Assembly: GCA_029204045.2 (NCBI GenBank)
Contig: CM055074.1
Span: forward strand, 19,581,164 to 19,645,163
Direction: 5' to 3'
Source: Tillandsia leiboldiana
Lineage: Eukaryota > Streptophyta > Magnoliopsida > Poales > Bromeliaceae
DNA length: 64,000 bases
Position numbers and translations under genes: made by a program. The notes under the pieces were generated by a model that was not told where the DNA came from, did not search any database, and saw nothing but the letters and a program-made list of their open reading frames with translations. Below, piece after piece: positions 32,701 to 43,599 of this stretch. The number at the start of each line of letters is the position of its first letter. Position 1 is the first letter of the stretch.

Positions 32701-34344
32701 ACTTTTTGAACCATGGGGTGGTAAAGTGAAAAATGAGCTAAGCGGCAAATTGAAGTTTACCCCTTTTTTTCTGTTATTCGGTTCTTTGGTTCCAGGAACA
32801 GAATTAACTTCCTATGGGATTTCTTTTCTTTTCTGTTTCTTTATTTCTTTTTGTAATTAAACTGAGTGTTGGACTTTGTAATTTTCATTAAATTTTCTGA
32901 AATTGATATAGTACTTGTGTAATTGATAAAAGCTGAAGTACAAATCATCCAAATATGTTGTCAAAATGATGATCACGATCTCAAATGTTGACAAGACAGA
33001 TGAGCAGGAAACCATTTGACTTATTGGTCTTTGGCTTATTCAATGACTGTATGAGAAAAATAGATGCCTCTATTAGTCTCAGTACAAAATTTACCTGATT
33101 TATGCTTTAGAAATGCCAATGCTAGTTTTTCTGCCTCCTCTACATCTCAATGATCTGCCTAGGAAACCATCATAATAAACAGCTGGCTTGCCTGTGTTTA
33201 GCTTTTGTGGTACTTGTAAGGTGTTGAACATCTTTTCTCGTTCTAAATCCTGAAGCTAAATTGAAGTGTAATTTGATGGTTGAAGAGGAGAGAAAAGATT
33301 AAAATCTCAAGTCAAGCCTCGTTTGCTATTTTCTTTTTTTTCCTCCGAAGGAAAATAGGGGAAAATAAGTGCAGAAATTTAATGGATAAAAATCTCCATT
33401 TTATACGCTTTAGTTCTCCTTTGAATAAAGGTTACCGAATGTTCAGGATTGCCTAAGCATTTTGTTTATCATGCATAGTTTTCTTCTTAGTAGATTTTAT
33501 AATTTAGCCTTTATTTTCATTAGGTTCTCGATCGAGGAGAGAAGATTGAACTTTTGGTGGATAAGACTGCGAACTTACAGTTTCAGGTACCTCTAGCCTT
33601 CGATGCTTCCAAATTGTTCTGAATCGAAAAAGTCACAAAGAGTCCATACCTGTTTGACCCAGCTGAAGCTCCTGCAGATGTGCTGGTGGGGTAGATCATT
33701 CAAAAAAGCACCAAGAGCTTTCATTAAGGGCATGTATGGCCTAGCTCTTCAGTACACTGAAGTTCTCCATGACAAAAGCAGCCCCTATTATCCTATTATG
33801 GGAACCATAATTTTTCTTGTCGAGATGCCTGCCACCTCTGTGGTCTATATGATAGCTCTTAGAGTAGGAGCTTTTGCGGACCACAATGTGGTGTGTTCTG
33901 TAATCATAACACACTGAACAAAAGAGGGACTAAAATCACCTTACAATTTTGCTGAAGCTGTAGCAAAAGCATCAAATTGGACTTTCTACCCCAAAAGATC
34001 ATCTAAATTACTGTTGCAGGCTATTTGCTAACACTCCGAATATTTTTGTTTACCAAATGCCTAGCCACACCCTATCTTTTAAAATAGAGAAATTGTTTCA
34101 CAAGGTACATAAAACAGTCACCGGAAGGCAATGAAATGTATGATCAAGCATCACAGATTTTCTTTCTTTTTCTTATCTGTGTCAGGCTGACGGCTTCCAG
34201 AGGCAGGGAAGGCAACTTAGAAGGAAGATGTGGCTTCAGAACTTCCGGTTTAAGCTGATGGTGGGCTGCGCCCTACTTGCTTTCATACTTATTTTGTGGT
34301 TGATGGCCTCAAAAGGTTCTTCAAGTGCTAGCAAAAGAAGTTAA
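29746..34344 (+). CDS. VAMP727: VAMP727-like longin R-SNARE (five coding exons, intact)
   Basis: Exons are 29746-29935, 30623-30815, 30906-31026, 33524-33586 and 34186-34344. All introns are GT-AG and the phases join cleanly into 241 codons, close to the 240 of the Arabidopsis protein. Residues 1 to about 130 form a longin domain (SLIYSFVAKGTVVLAEHT). It contains the acidic insert (DLHPLADEDDD, residues 101-111) that distinguishes VAMP727 from other VAMP72 proteins. The R-SNARE motif covers about 145-205, with the zero-layer Arg at 172 (VLDRGEKIELL), followed by a basic stretch and a C-terminal membrane anchor (about 211-230). In Arabidopsis this SNARE works with SYP22, VTI11 and SYP51 in fusion of endosomes with the vacuole; the same role is inferred here. 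Intron 3 (2.5 kb) holds transposon sequence, but every exon and splice site looks sound. Confidence 0.95.
31186..31750. mobile_element. MITE-like element in intron 3 of the VAMP727-like gene
   Basis: An AT-rich insertion with imperfect inverted ends: GTGTTTGGTT near 31186 and its counterpart AACCAAACG near 31737, followed inward by related TTATAAG/TATTCC words. The interior is TA-rich without coding sequence. Ends of this GTTTGGTT type are common in plant hAT- and Harbinger-like MITEs. The exact borders are uncertain. Confidence 0.5.
32040..32512 (-). repeat. LTR-like fragment in intron 3 of the VAMP727-like gene
   Basis: On the minus strand it starts TGTGATGGGGACCGGG at 32512, has a TATA box (TATAAATA, 32209-32216) and ends in leader-like sequence. 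It is possibly a solo LTR opposite in direction to the host gene. No target duplication was identified. Confidence 0.4.
32660..32770. mobile_element. Fragment of the MITE-like family in intron 3
   Basis: Reverse-complement relative of part of 28665-29050, sharing CAACTTTTTGAACC and GGCAAATTGAAGTTTA words. Confidence 0.5.
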
Positions 34345-34689
34345 AAAATCTCAATTTTCTACATCATATGAGCATAGGATGGAATGTCGTTTATAGCAAT
34401 GTGGATACTATGTGAGGCTGCCATTTATAGCTCAATTTCAATCATTAGCTGTGAAAAATCAGAAGATAGTAGAAAAGAGGCTGATGATAGTTGGATTTAT
34501 AAGAGTGAGATTTGTGATTTAATGCTTAATAGGGTTGTTTTAAGGTCTTGTACATTAGCAGAGTCACTGGGAGTTGGAATTTGTTAATTTGCCGCCGCTT
34601 TAGTACTTTTACTGTGTTTCTTTTTTTACTTTTTTCTTTAATATTTTGGTACTGTTAATTGTTGTAATGAATTTTTCTTTCAGGGAAGT
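34345..34689 (+). other. 3' UTR and downstream flank of the VAMP727-like gene
   Basis: AT-rich non-coding sequence after the TAA at 34342-34344. No single strong polyadenylation signal stands out; GTAATGAATTTTTC near 34665 is a possible far-downstream site. The MuDR-like element begins directly after. Confidence 0.4.
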
Positions 34690-34762
34690 TACTAGCATTG
34701 CCACTTCCGGACTTTTTTTTTAAATTGACCCTAAAAAATTTGATAATTTGCAAACTAGCCCT

Positions 34763-34765
<3 letters not shown>

Positions 34766-34831
<66 letters not shown>
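34766..34831. repeat. Poly-T run of 66
   Basis: Uninterrupted T66 near the left end of the MuDR-like element. The true length is uncertain because runs of this size are often misread. Confidence 0.9.
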
Positions 34832-34832
<1 letters not shown>

Positions 34833-34875
34833 TAAAACTAGCTCTTTTTTTGCCATCTCGCTGTCCGGGAAGATT

Positions 34876-35345
34876 GACCAAGGCGGTAAATCATTCATCG
34901 CCTTCTGAAAGACGGTGAATGATTCACCGTCTTCACAATAACCTTGTGAAGGCGGTGAATTATTTACCGTCTTCAAGGTTACGCTGAAGGCGGTGAATGG
35001 CTCACCGCCTTCACAGAAAATACTGAAGGCGGTGAATTCGGCGATGAATGATTCACCGCCTTCACAGCGCCTTCGGCGTATTCATCCTTTTCGCCTTCAT
35101 CTTAGCTAATTTTCAAAAAAAATTGGCTAAGTCTATGCATCGTATTAAAGGCGGTAAATCGTTCATTGTTTTTAGCAAAAATACTAAAGACGGTGAATCG
35201 TTTACTGTTTTTAATACAGTGAAGAAGGCAATGAACGATTCACCGTCTTTAGCACTAAAGACGGTGAATTCACCGTCTTTAGATGAATCGTTCACCGCCT
35301 TTAGCTTAAACACTAAAGGCGATGAATCGTTCATCGTCTTCTACA
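34876..35345. repeat. Array of about ten GGCGGTGAA/TTCACCGCC palindromes
   Basis: Recurrent inverted repeats of 22 to 30 bases built from GGCGGTGAAT or GACGGTGAAT followed by ATTCACCGCC or ATTCACCGTC, usually flanked by CTTTAG or CTTCA. Examples are near 34907-34930, 34941-34970, 34983-35012 and 35252-35281. Several copies have one arm mutated. They lie between the element end and the transposase leader. Confidence 0.8.
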
Positions 35346-35539
35346 CCACTAAATTCCCGCCCGAGTGCCCTCTCTGTCTCCTTCACAGTCGCACATTTAC
35401 TTCGAGAGCTCTTCCCTCGGACATTACTCCCCCTCTCTCCCCTCTCCACACTCTCTCCATCTTTGTCGTCGCAGTCGCCGTCGTCGAAGCCCGCCGTCGC
35501 CAAAGCCGAAGCCCGTCGTTGCCGGAGCCCGCCTTTGCC

Positions 35540-35549
35540 TAGCAATTTG

Positions 35550-35589
<40 letters not shown>

Positions 35590-35701
35590 CCTCTCTCTTT
35601 CTCTCTTACTGTCCCTCTTTCTCTCTCTCTTACTCTCTCTCATAGTGAGAGGATACTCTCATTGTCCCTCTCTCTCTCTCACACACAGATCTCTCTCTTT
35701 A

Positions 35702-35736
<35 letters not shown>

Positions 35737-35815
35737 GTGAGAGAGGAACTCTTACTGCCCTTCTCTCTCTCTCACACACAGATCTCTCTCTCACTGTCCC
35801 TCTCTGAGAAGAAAT
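35540..35815 (+). repeat. CT/CA-rich microsatellite leader of the transposase gene
   Basis: Long runs of CT with CACACA blocks, followed by many AAATTTCAC repeats up to 36000. This is likely 5' UTR or promoter of the transposase gene. Reading frames across it are low-complexity and not credible genes. Confidence 0.7.
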
Positions 35816-36048
35816 TTCACAAAAAAATTTCACTCTTGAGAAGAAAATTCACAAAGAAATTTCACGCATTTCACACTCTGAGAAGAAATTTCATACATTT
35901 CACAAACCGAGAGTGAAATTTCTCATTTCACATTTCACACATTTCACAAATTTCACAAATCAAGAGTGTAATATGTGGATGAAATTTCACAAATTTCACA
36001 AATTGTAGTATAAAAATTTTATTTACAAATAATTTTTTTATAGTTAAA

Positions 36049-38959
36049 ATGGTTAATTGTCGCTTATCACTAAGTGTTCATTGGGATGAACAATTAGTTA
36101 TGGATGAGAATGGTCCAAAATATGTCCGCGGTCGAAAAAAAATTAATCACGATACGTTCCGATTCTACATTTAATAGTTTCGAGACGAGAATGTATCGTT
36201 TAGCAAATTATACAAGAGAAGAATTTCGTCTAAAATTCACTATTCGTTGCCCCACGGTCGGTAATGAATATGTAGCTCACGAAATAGTAGATGATGAATC
36301 ATTGGTGGGAATGATTGGATTATTTGAATATTATGGTTGTGTGACGGTATACATTGAGAAAGATCTACATCTGTCGGAGAATTTTGAATCGCAAGGTTAT
36401 TACATGAGAATGCTTCACAATTTTATTGATGTGGGTTTATCCGCCAATATAATGGGTAATCAAAATATTAGTAGCGAAGGTGGTGCAAGAATTACAAGGT
36501 TAGTAAAATTTTAATAAATTGGTAATTTGTTATCTTTTTTGGTAAGAGTTAATCATTATATATACTGCAGAGAAAGTGAGTATTCGGCTATTGAGATTAT
36601 TGTACCTTTCTTGGTTAGTAGTGTGCCACCAACGATCACATGTGTGCTACCTACGACCACACACACGCAAGTCACGACCTCACGTGGACAATGCATGACC
36701 TCCCGTCTAGAACTAAGGATGTCTCATCTACAACTAGAACCTTATGATTGGGGGTTAGGACAAATCAAATTATATTTTTAATTAATGGAATGTGAAAGTG
36801 GTAATGTTGAAACTTTATTTTTAACAAATGTGCAGGTTATACACTTCCTATGAATATTGGAATAATCCTGCTATTAATGATCTTGTTACTAATGTTGACG
36901 GGGGATGTGATAATATTGACAAAGGAGGTGATAATATTGACGAAGGAGGTACTAATGTTGACAGGGGTGGTGATAGTGATATTAATCATGAGGATGCACC
37001 AATTAATGATGATCAAGGCAGTTGTGAGGATGATGATTTGAATGCTCCATCTCCAGATATAGGTGATGATCACGATAGAGGGTTGTAGATCCAATTTTTA
37101 ATGAAATCGACAACCCACAAATAAGCAACGTATATATAGACAATCCTGATGAGGAAATTGAATTTGTTGATCATCCGGAATATTTTCCTTCAGATAATAA
37201 TTGGATAAATCAGTATGTTGTAGATCCTACAGAGTTTAATATTCGGCAAATCAATATTAGTCTCCTTAGCATTGACGGAATTTGGGTTGGACGTGTTTTT
37301 CATGATAAGGCATCTTTATTGGACGCTCTAGACCGGTGCCATATTGACCATAATGTTCAAATGAAAGTATTGAAATATACTAGAACGACTTATACGGTCA
37401 AATGCACGGTAGAGGGATGTCCATGGAGATTACATGCTTCAGTTCCTAAAGATGCAACGTACTTTAGGGTAAAAATATATGCTGGTCTACACACATATGT
37501 AATTCTAAAACTGAACGCAGCGCACCGTAATTGTAATTCGAGCCTTATATGTCAATTGATTCTCCCGACATTAAAAATAAGACTTAATATGACGCAAAAA
37601 AAAATTCAAGAAACCGTGCGATCAACTTTGCATGTTGACATAACATATTGGAAGGCTTGGCAAGTAAGGAGTAAAGTGTTACAGGTTAATTACGGGAGCT
37701 GGGAGCAGTCATACACAGACTTACCTCGTTATCTTATTATGCTGAAGGAATGTAATCCTAGTACTTTATGGCGTCTGGATCATAGGTGGCCCGCAGATGG
37801 GATTTGTCGATTTGGTCGTATTTTTTGGTCATTTGGACCTTCGATTCATGGATTCGCACATTGTCGGCCGGTAGTGAGTATTGATGCCACTCATATGTAT
37901 GGCAAATACGAAGGTCATGCTTTGATAGCGACGGCTGCATATGCAAATAATGGGCTATATCCTTTGGCATTTGCAATTTGCGAAGGAGAGAATGGAGGGA
38001 GTTAGCGATAGTTTATTCAAAACATGCGTCAATATGTTACCCACAATAGAGCCATTTGTTTTATATTTGATCGATTTCCTGGATTGAGGGAAATAGTGGC
38101 TGATATCTATCCTCCATGATAGGGTCACTCGCATCGTTGGTGTTTTCGACACATTAAAGCAAATATGAATAAGCGTTTCAAAAACGATATTTTGCTAGAT
38201 AAATTCTGATCCATCGGAAGTGTTTCAACACCGATAGAATATTATCAGCTAAAGGAGGAATTAGATGTGTTGGATCACGATACTTGGCAGTGGGTGGATG
38301 ATCTTGAAAGATATAAAGAGTACTGGGCAAGGGCATTTGATGGAGGCCGACGATTTGTGATGATGACTACGAATCTTTCTGAATCGTTAAATGGGATACT
38401 AAAGGGTATTCGTGCTTTGCCTATCACGGCTTTTGTTGCGGCGTTATTTTATAAACTTAATATGTATTTTTTACAGCGCCGTGATTACGGTGAAAGTGTG
38501 ACCGGCGCGTTAACTCCTAAAATACAAAGAATAATTACCCAAGGTATGGATACGGCGTGGGGACACATTGTCCAACGATTTGGACTAACGAAATTTGAAG
38601 TAAATACTGGAGATGTCGCCTTCAAAGTGATCGTGAATGAAACAGATGCAGAATGTTCATGTGATGAATTTCATCTAATGGGAATACCTTGCTCGCATCT
38701 GCTAGCAGTTTGTAGTACTTCACAAATAAGAATAGACTATCATATTTTTTGTTCACGCTGGTATAGTATGGACTGCTATCGTGAGACTTACGCACCACAT
38801 TTTCATCATGTTCCTAATAGACGTCACTTGCCACAACCCCAAGGCCCCCCGATTGTACCGCCTACTATACGAAGGAAAAAAGGTCTTCCACGATCTACAC
38901 GTATTCGTAATATAATGGACGGGGGGAGGTGGCCGACAAGGAAAATGCTCCATTTTTAA
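36049..38959 (+). pseudogene. MuDR-type transposase, broken
   Basis: The ATG at 36049 opens MVNCRLSLSVHWDEQLVMDE, the N-terminal domain of MuDR transposases, but the frame breaks within about 45 codons and continues in another frame to 36514. An acidic repeat region (NIDKGGDNIDEGGTNVD, 36850-37088) follows. 37319-38005 carries the MuDR zinc-binding domain (CTVEGCPWRLHAS) and the first catalytic Asp (SIDATHMYGKYEG), then a TAG. Beyond it are a second Asp (FDRFPGLREI), the WCFRH C-H motif and, in 38267-38959, the catalytic Glu region (TTNLSESLNGIL) and a SWIM zinc finger (CSCDEFHLMGIPCSH). All domains are in order, but several stops and frameshifts make it inactive. Confidence 0.88.
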
Positions 38960-39112
38960 ACAAGCAGGTCACTATAGGAGCACATGTCTACAAAATGTAG
39001 AAAGAGTGCAACAAGGACGCCGGCGTATGACTTGTTGAATTCATATTTATGTTATCTTAATATTATGCCCTTTTTAGCTATTATGTTACTAATATAACAT
39101 TACATATTGCAG

Positions 39113-40449
39113 ATGGCAGATATAGAGGACACGGGATCAGTTGATCCGTCGGTCCTATCAGAGCAGCATCTCCATAGGTCAGGATTTATCAGGACTGAGG
39201 TAAGAGCTATAAAATTTCATTTAATATTTATCGTAATATACATAAGCTGAATTGATGTAAGAGCTAATTATATTTTTTTGCATCACGGGGTATCGTACTA
39301 TGCAGTTTTCAGAGTATGGGCGCAAGCTAAACCAGTGGGAGCTTGACCATCCAGTTGTGCTAGATTTACTCTGACAATCTAGATTCTACGAGGTAGCACG
39401 ACTGAGATGCGTGGAGCTGGATCAGGCTTTATTAGCCGCTTGCTGAGAGATGGAGACAGGAGACCCAAACCTTCCACTTTCGCCATGGTGAGATGACCGT
39501 CACACTCCAGGATGTGGCGGTTATTTCTAGTCTTCGTGTGGACGGTCCGCCCGTGACGGGAACTGCACTTCAAGACCGGGAAGATCTATGCGAGGCATTG
39601 TTGGGAGCTGTGTCCGATTATATCGGGGGGGGGGGGGGGGGGGGGGGGGGGAGATACGTCTAGGTTGGCTATATCAGCATTATCACCATATACATCTGAA
39701 TGACCCTACAGGAGTAGTTGCAGCTACAGCCCGTACATATATGTTATATCAAATCGGATGTAGATTGTTTCCCAACCCCACTGGATATAGAGTTCATCTA
39801 AAGTGGCTACCACTTTTGGCTGATTTCGCGATCTGCGACGCTTATGCGTGGGGTGCAGCTACGTTACATATCTTTATCGAACGCTAGGAACTGCCTCACT
39901 GAACGGGAAGGCCGAATGTTGTTGTTTTGGGACCTTATTACAGGTATAATATCTAATATTTGGATTTCAGTATTATATTAATATATTGGTATTTAATATT
40001 TTATTTATTATATTAAGCCGTTGGTGTTAATTTTTAGATTTGGGTTTGGAACCATATTCATATCGGCCGACCTACAGGCGTCCTAGCACTGCCCGATATA
40101 GTAGATTGCCCTCTGGGTTGCCGGTAAGACATTTATTTGATACTTTTTATATTTCAAATGTAATTGCAACTAATATATGCATTTTATAATTTAGATGGGC
40201 CAACGCTGGAGGACTACGCTTCGGAGCGAATGTCAGGACCACTGACATTGAATTTTATAGAGATGAGTTAGATCAGCAGAGAGAGACGCAGATATGTAGA
40301 TATTTTATTCAATACTTTAAATATATTTTTTCTAAACACTTTTATATTAACTGATCATTTTGTGTTATTAACATGTTATATGGATGTCATACACAGATGA
40401 TATTTTAGCCGCATTACCAGACTTCTATGTTCATGGCTCGCAAGTCTGG
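39113..40449 (+). pseudogene. Plant mobile domain (PMD) gene of the MULE, interrupted
   Basis: Spliced-looking gene fragments: MADIEDTGSVDPSVLSEQHL from the ATG at 39113; then after an intron GEMTVTLQDVAVISSLRVDG, LKWLPLLADFAICDAYAWGA and, in later exons, YTDDILAALPDFYVHGSQVW. These are diagnostic of the plant mobile domain found in MAIN/MAIL1 proteins and often carried by MULEs and gypsy elements. Frameshifts and stops occur, and a run of 27 G replaces part of the coding sequence. The gene is cut at 40449 by element C. Confidence 0.75.
39625..39651 (+). repeat. Poly-G run of 27 inside the PMD gene
   Basis: Uninterrupted G27 within otherwise conserved plant mobile domain coding sequence. It may be a slippage expansion or an assembly error. 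Confidence 0.9.
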
Positions 40450-42951
40450 TGTAGTAACAGCTTGTTTAAGTGTATTTTCGGATTGTTATCTATTACTTTA
40501 AGTGCACCGCACCTCGCTTAGGGGTCCGGAAGGTGGCTTATTTTTTCCATTTTTCTGGATAGACCATCGGGGCTCGCGGGTATTTTTAGGCAATAAAGCT
40601 CGCGAAACGGAACACGGGGGCGCGATCGGTTCTGGATTCCGACTCCGGAATCTCCCGGAATAAATTCCGGAAGGTTGCTAGCAGTTCAGACGACTTACAC
40701 GTTTATCGAGGCAGACCGGACCCTGGTTCGCAACCGATCGACCTAGTCTCTGTTTGAGGTTTGGGTTTTTCCCACTTCTCAAGTCGCCCGATCACTTCTT
40801 TCAAGTTGGGTTATGGGATTAGGGTTTTATTTTTCACCCTTCTTGCCCTATACGTAGGTCACACCGGATCGAGGAAGCGGAACCCATTTCGCAAAACCGC
40901 CTTCCATCTACCGACGGCACAGAGAACCGGGCGGTGGTGCTCACGGTGAGAGAAGGACATCGCACTCCCCACGAAACCCGGGAAAGCGAACGCGAGACGA
41001 TCCCCTTCCTCCATCTCCATCGGCGGATCGGGAGCGCGTGGATCGGTGAGTTTTTATTTGCGTTCTTTAAAGTATTTTCCTTCGGACCATCGCAAGGCGC
41101 GCCGGCTGGTCGCACCATCGCCGCCGCGAGGCGCCAGGCGCGCGCCGGGAACGACCGCCGTGCGTGCGGGATGGGCGCCCGCGCGGGCCAGGCGCCGCGC
41201 GGGGCCGCCCCGTGCGTGCGGGAGGGGCGCCCGCGCAGGCCAGGCGCCGCGCGGGGCCGCCCCGTGCGTGCGGGATGGGCGCCTGCGCGGGCCAGGCGCC
41301 GCGCGGGGCCGCCCCTTGCGTGCGGGATGGGCGCCCGCGCGGGCCAGGCGCCGCGCAGGGCCGCCCCGTGCGTGCGGGCTGGGTCCCCGCGCAGGGCCTG
41401 GGCGCCGCGCGGCCACCGTTGACAGCATGCCCGTGTGACTCGGTTACCGCGCGGGGCCTTGTGCGCGTGCGGACAACGCGGCAACGCAGGGTCACCGCCG
41501 CCACGTTCCCCGACTCGGCCGCAGCCGCCACCGTCGGAACCGAGGGCTCCGCTCCGCGGTGGAAACTGGACAGCTTTCTTATTTCTTCTCCTTGGCTATG
41601 CTTGTAGTGTACTGACCTCTCCCCAGGGGACTTTGTAGATTCGGGGAGCGCGCCGGGACGCGGGGGAGTCGAGCTTTGATCACTACACGTGACAGGTGGG
41701 TTTTACTTTTGGGGCTTAGCGTCGGTTTCCGGCAGTTTGCATTTACTTTTGAGTATACGTTTAATGATGCTAACATGACAGTCATTATAATCTGATTATT
41801 GAGTGCTCTGGGTATTTCGGTTACTTTGCTCGAGGCTGCAGCACGCGCACCCGCGGTTTGGCCACCGCAAAAGGTGCGCTTTTCCGGAAAAGTGGTCTAT
41901 AACCCGTATAAACCCACGAGGGGACGTAGTGGGGCCCCCGCAGGTGGGGGGTTTTGAGATGCCGAGGTCCGAGCGGTGCGACCCGTCGGGGTAGGTGCCC
42001 GACGTGGTTTATCGGGGTAGGTGCCCGACGTGCTTTACCGAGGTAGGTGCTCGGATGGTGTGCCGGGGCAGGTGCCCGGATTAGGTTTGCAGGTGTGCTT
42101 GGTTTTTCCCGTTTGGGAGGGTGGTTGCTCCGGATAGTTTACGGTTGGACGCATTTCTGTACCCTGCTTTTATTACCATTATTGTGTCGCTGACTTCCCA
42201 CTTTGTGACAGGGTCCTTCGGGGGGGAGAGTTAGGCGACGATGAGGCCGAGACAGGAGCATCTGGGTCACTGGAGACCCCGAACTGTACTTTTCTCATTC
42301 TTTCGCATTCCATTTATTACTGTTGACTTATGTGTGGTTCTCGATACCCTCGTGGGGTCGGTGTGGATGTCGGCAAACTTCTGCTCATTTATTAAACTTC
42401 CTTTCCTCTCTCTGTGGGCCGCTTTCGAAAAGAAAAAAAAAAGGAAAACAAACCCAAAAGAATTGTGAAAACCGTTTTCAAAACCTAAGTGTCGTGTGGG
42501 CACGGTTTCCAAAACCCTGTGGATTTATGGATTTCGAAAAGGGATTTCAAAACCTAAGTGTCGAGTGGGCACTATTTTCAAAACCCTGTGGTTTTATGTT
42601 GTTTTCGAAACTGGTTTTAAAAATCCAGGCGCCGAGTGGGCGTCGTTTTTAACAATTGTGGATTTATCCTTTCAAACTGATCGGCCGTGAGAATACTTCG
42701 GTTTTAGTGCATGTATGTATGTATGTACGTAGGTTGAACTGTTGTGATTGAAATAATGACTGATTTGAACGTTGTACTAGCCGCGACGCCGTGCATATAC
42801 AGAGGAGACTCTATCCGTTTGTAGAGTGATTCTGTGTATGCGGCGGGTCTGGGCACGCACCGGGGAAGAAGGTTTTTCAAAAAAATTTAGACACCAAATA
42901 CATACCTTTTTGTGAACCATTTCCGCTGACAGAAACCCCCGGGGCGTGACA
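40450..42951 (+). repeat. Element C 5' LTR (2,502 bp)
   Basis: TGTAGTAACAGC to CCGGGGCGTGACA. Contains about five GC-rich 52-bp tandem units (41157-41420). The matching 3' LTR begins at 58055. Confidence 0.88.
41157..41420. repeat. GC-rich 52-bp tandem repeats in the C 5' LTR
   Basis: Units of GCGTGCGGGATGGGCGCCCG followed by CGCGGGCCAGGCGCC... recur every 52 bases, about five times. Long reading frames on both strands arise because 52 is not a multiple of three and the repeat lacks stops. The 3' LTR (58757-58970) has about one unit fewer. Confidence 0.85.
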
Positions 42952-42959
42952 GATTAAGA

Positions 42960-42970
42960 TGGTATCAGAG
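42960..42970 (+). promoter_or_regulatory. Primer binding site of element C (initiator Met tRNA)
   Basis: TGGTATCAGAG eight bases after the 5' LTR end; the last base of the usual 12-mer is changed (A instead of C). Confidence 0.85.
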
Positions 42971-43176
42971 ACTTCTTTTAATCACAACAGTTAGTGCCGA
43001 CATCCAAGGGGGATACCTCACTTGGCTACAAATGAATGGAATGGATAGGACATAGGAGATTAGAACGCGAGTGATCGAGGGGGGGCGGGAACAGTCTGAG
43101 TCCTTTTCTCTCGATAGGTGGTTCGTTGTTTTGGTAGCGAAGTCTAGGGCTGACTTTTGTTGTGTGTGTGACAGAC

Positions 43177-43599
43177 ATGGCCCGTACTAGATCGTCGGCC
43201 GGGGACGCAGAGACGGATGCAACGACGTCGACGGCCGCGGAGAACCAGCTCCTGCGGCAACAACTGCGGGAGATGGCGGGGCAACTGGCAACCCTTACGG
43301 ATCACATGCGTCAGTTGACGCAACAGCAACAGGTCGCGACGGTGACGGCCGTCCCGGCCCCTCTGCAGGGGACAACCGCGCCGGCGACGGGAACGCAAGG
43401 GACGGGAGCCTGGGCAGGAGTGGCTCCTCTACCGACTGCAGCAGCCGGGGTACCGCCAACCCAGGCTACGGCGCAAACAGCAGCACCCTCGTTAGCAACT
43501 ACAGGACCAGTGCCGGGAGCCACCGGCGGGGGTACCTCGGGGGAGACCGTGATCACACCTTCCCCTACAGTGGCCGCCGCCGCCACGGGGGAGGGGTCA
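43177..43599 (+). CDS. Element C gag, 5' segment (interrupted by element D)
   Basis: Starts at ATG 43177 (MARTRSSAGDAETDAT). It contains a predicted coiled-coil (ENQLLRQQLREMAGQLATL) also found at the start of the element D gag, then an Ala/Thr/Pro/Gly-rich low-complexity stretch, and stops being gag at the target site of D (43595-43599). Read alone, the frame enters the D LTR and ends at 43623. It is in phase with 53610 onward, so the insertion is the only break in this part. Confidence 0.85.

Larger units (their letters stand above)
34690..40449 (+). mobile_element. MuDR-like (MULE) transposon with plant mobile domain gene, decayed
   Basis: Left end near 34690 (ATTGCCACTTCCGG, then TTAAATTGACCCTAAA, typical MULE terminal wording). 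It is followed by a 66-T run, a palindrome array, a CT-rich leader, a MuDR-type transposase gene (36049-38959) and a plant mobile domain gene (39113-40449) in the same direction. The right end is missing because element C sits in the mobile-domain gene. The left boundary is approximate and no target duplication can be tested. Confidence 0.75.

Noticed and set aside
34761..34976. Minus-strand frame ending in a long poly-Lys run
   Set aside because: It is the T66 run and palindromes read in reverse.
34876..35345. CRISPR-like array
   Set aside because: The repeats are themselves palindromes with mutated arms and no unique spacers of constant length, inside a plant transposon.
35048..35916. Ser/Leu-rich frames near the MULE left end
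   Set aside because: They are produced by palindromes and CT/CA microsatellites of a leader region.
40834..41607. Several long Arg/Ala/Gly/Pro-rich reading frames on both strands
   Set aside because: They are readings of GC-rich 52-bp tandem repeats inside the C LTR. The period is not a multiple of three and the repeat lacks stops, so all frames stay open.
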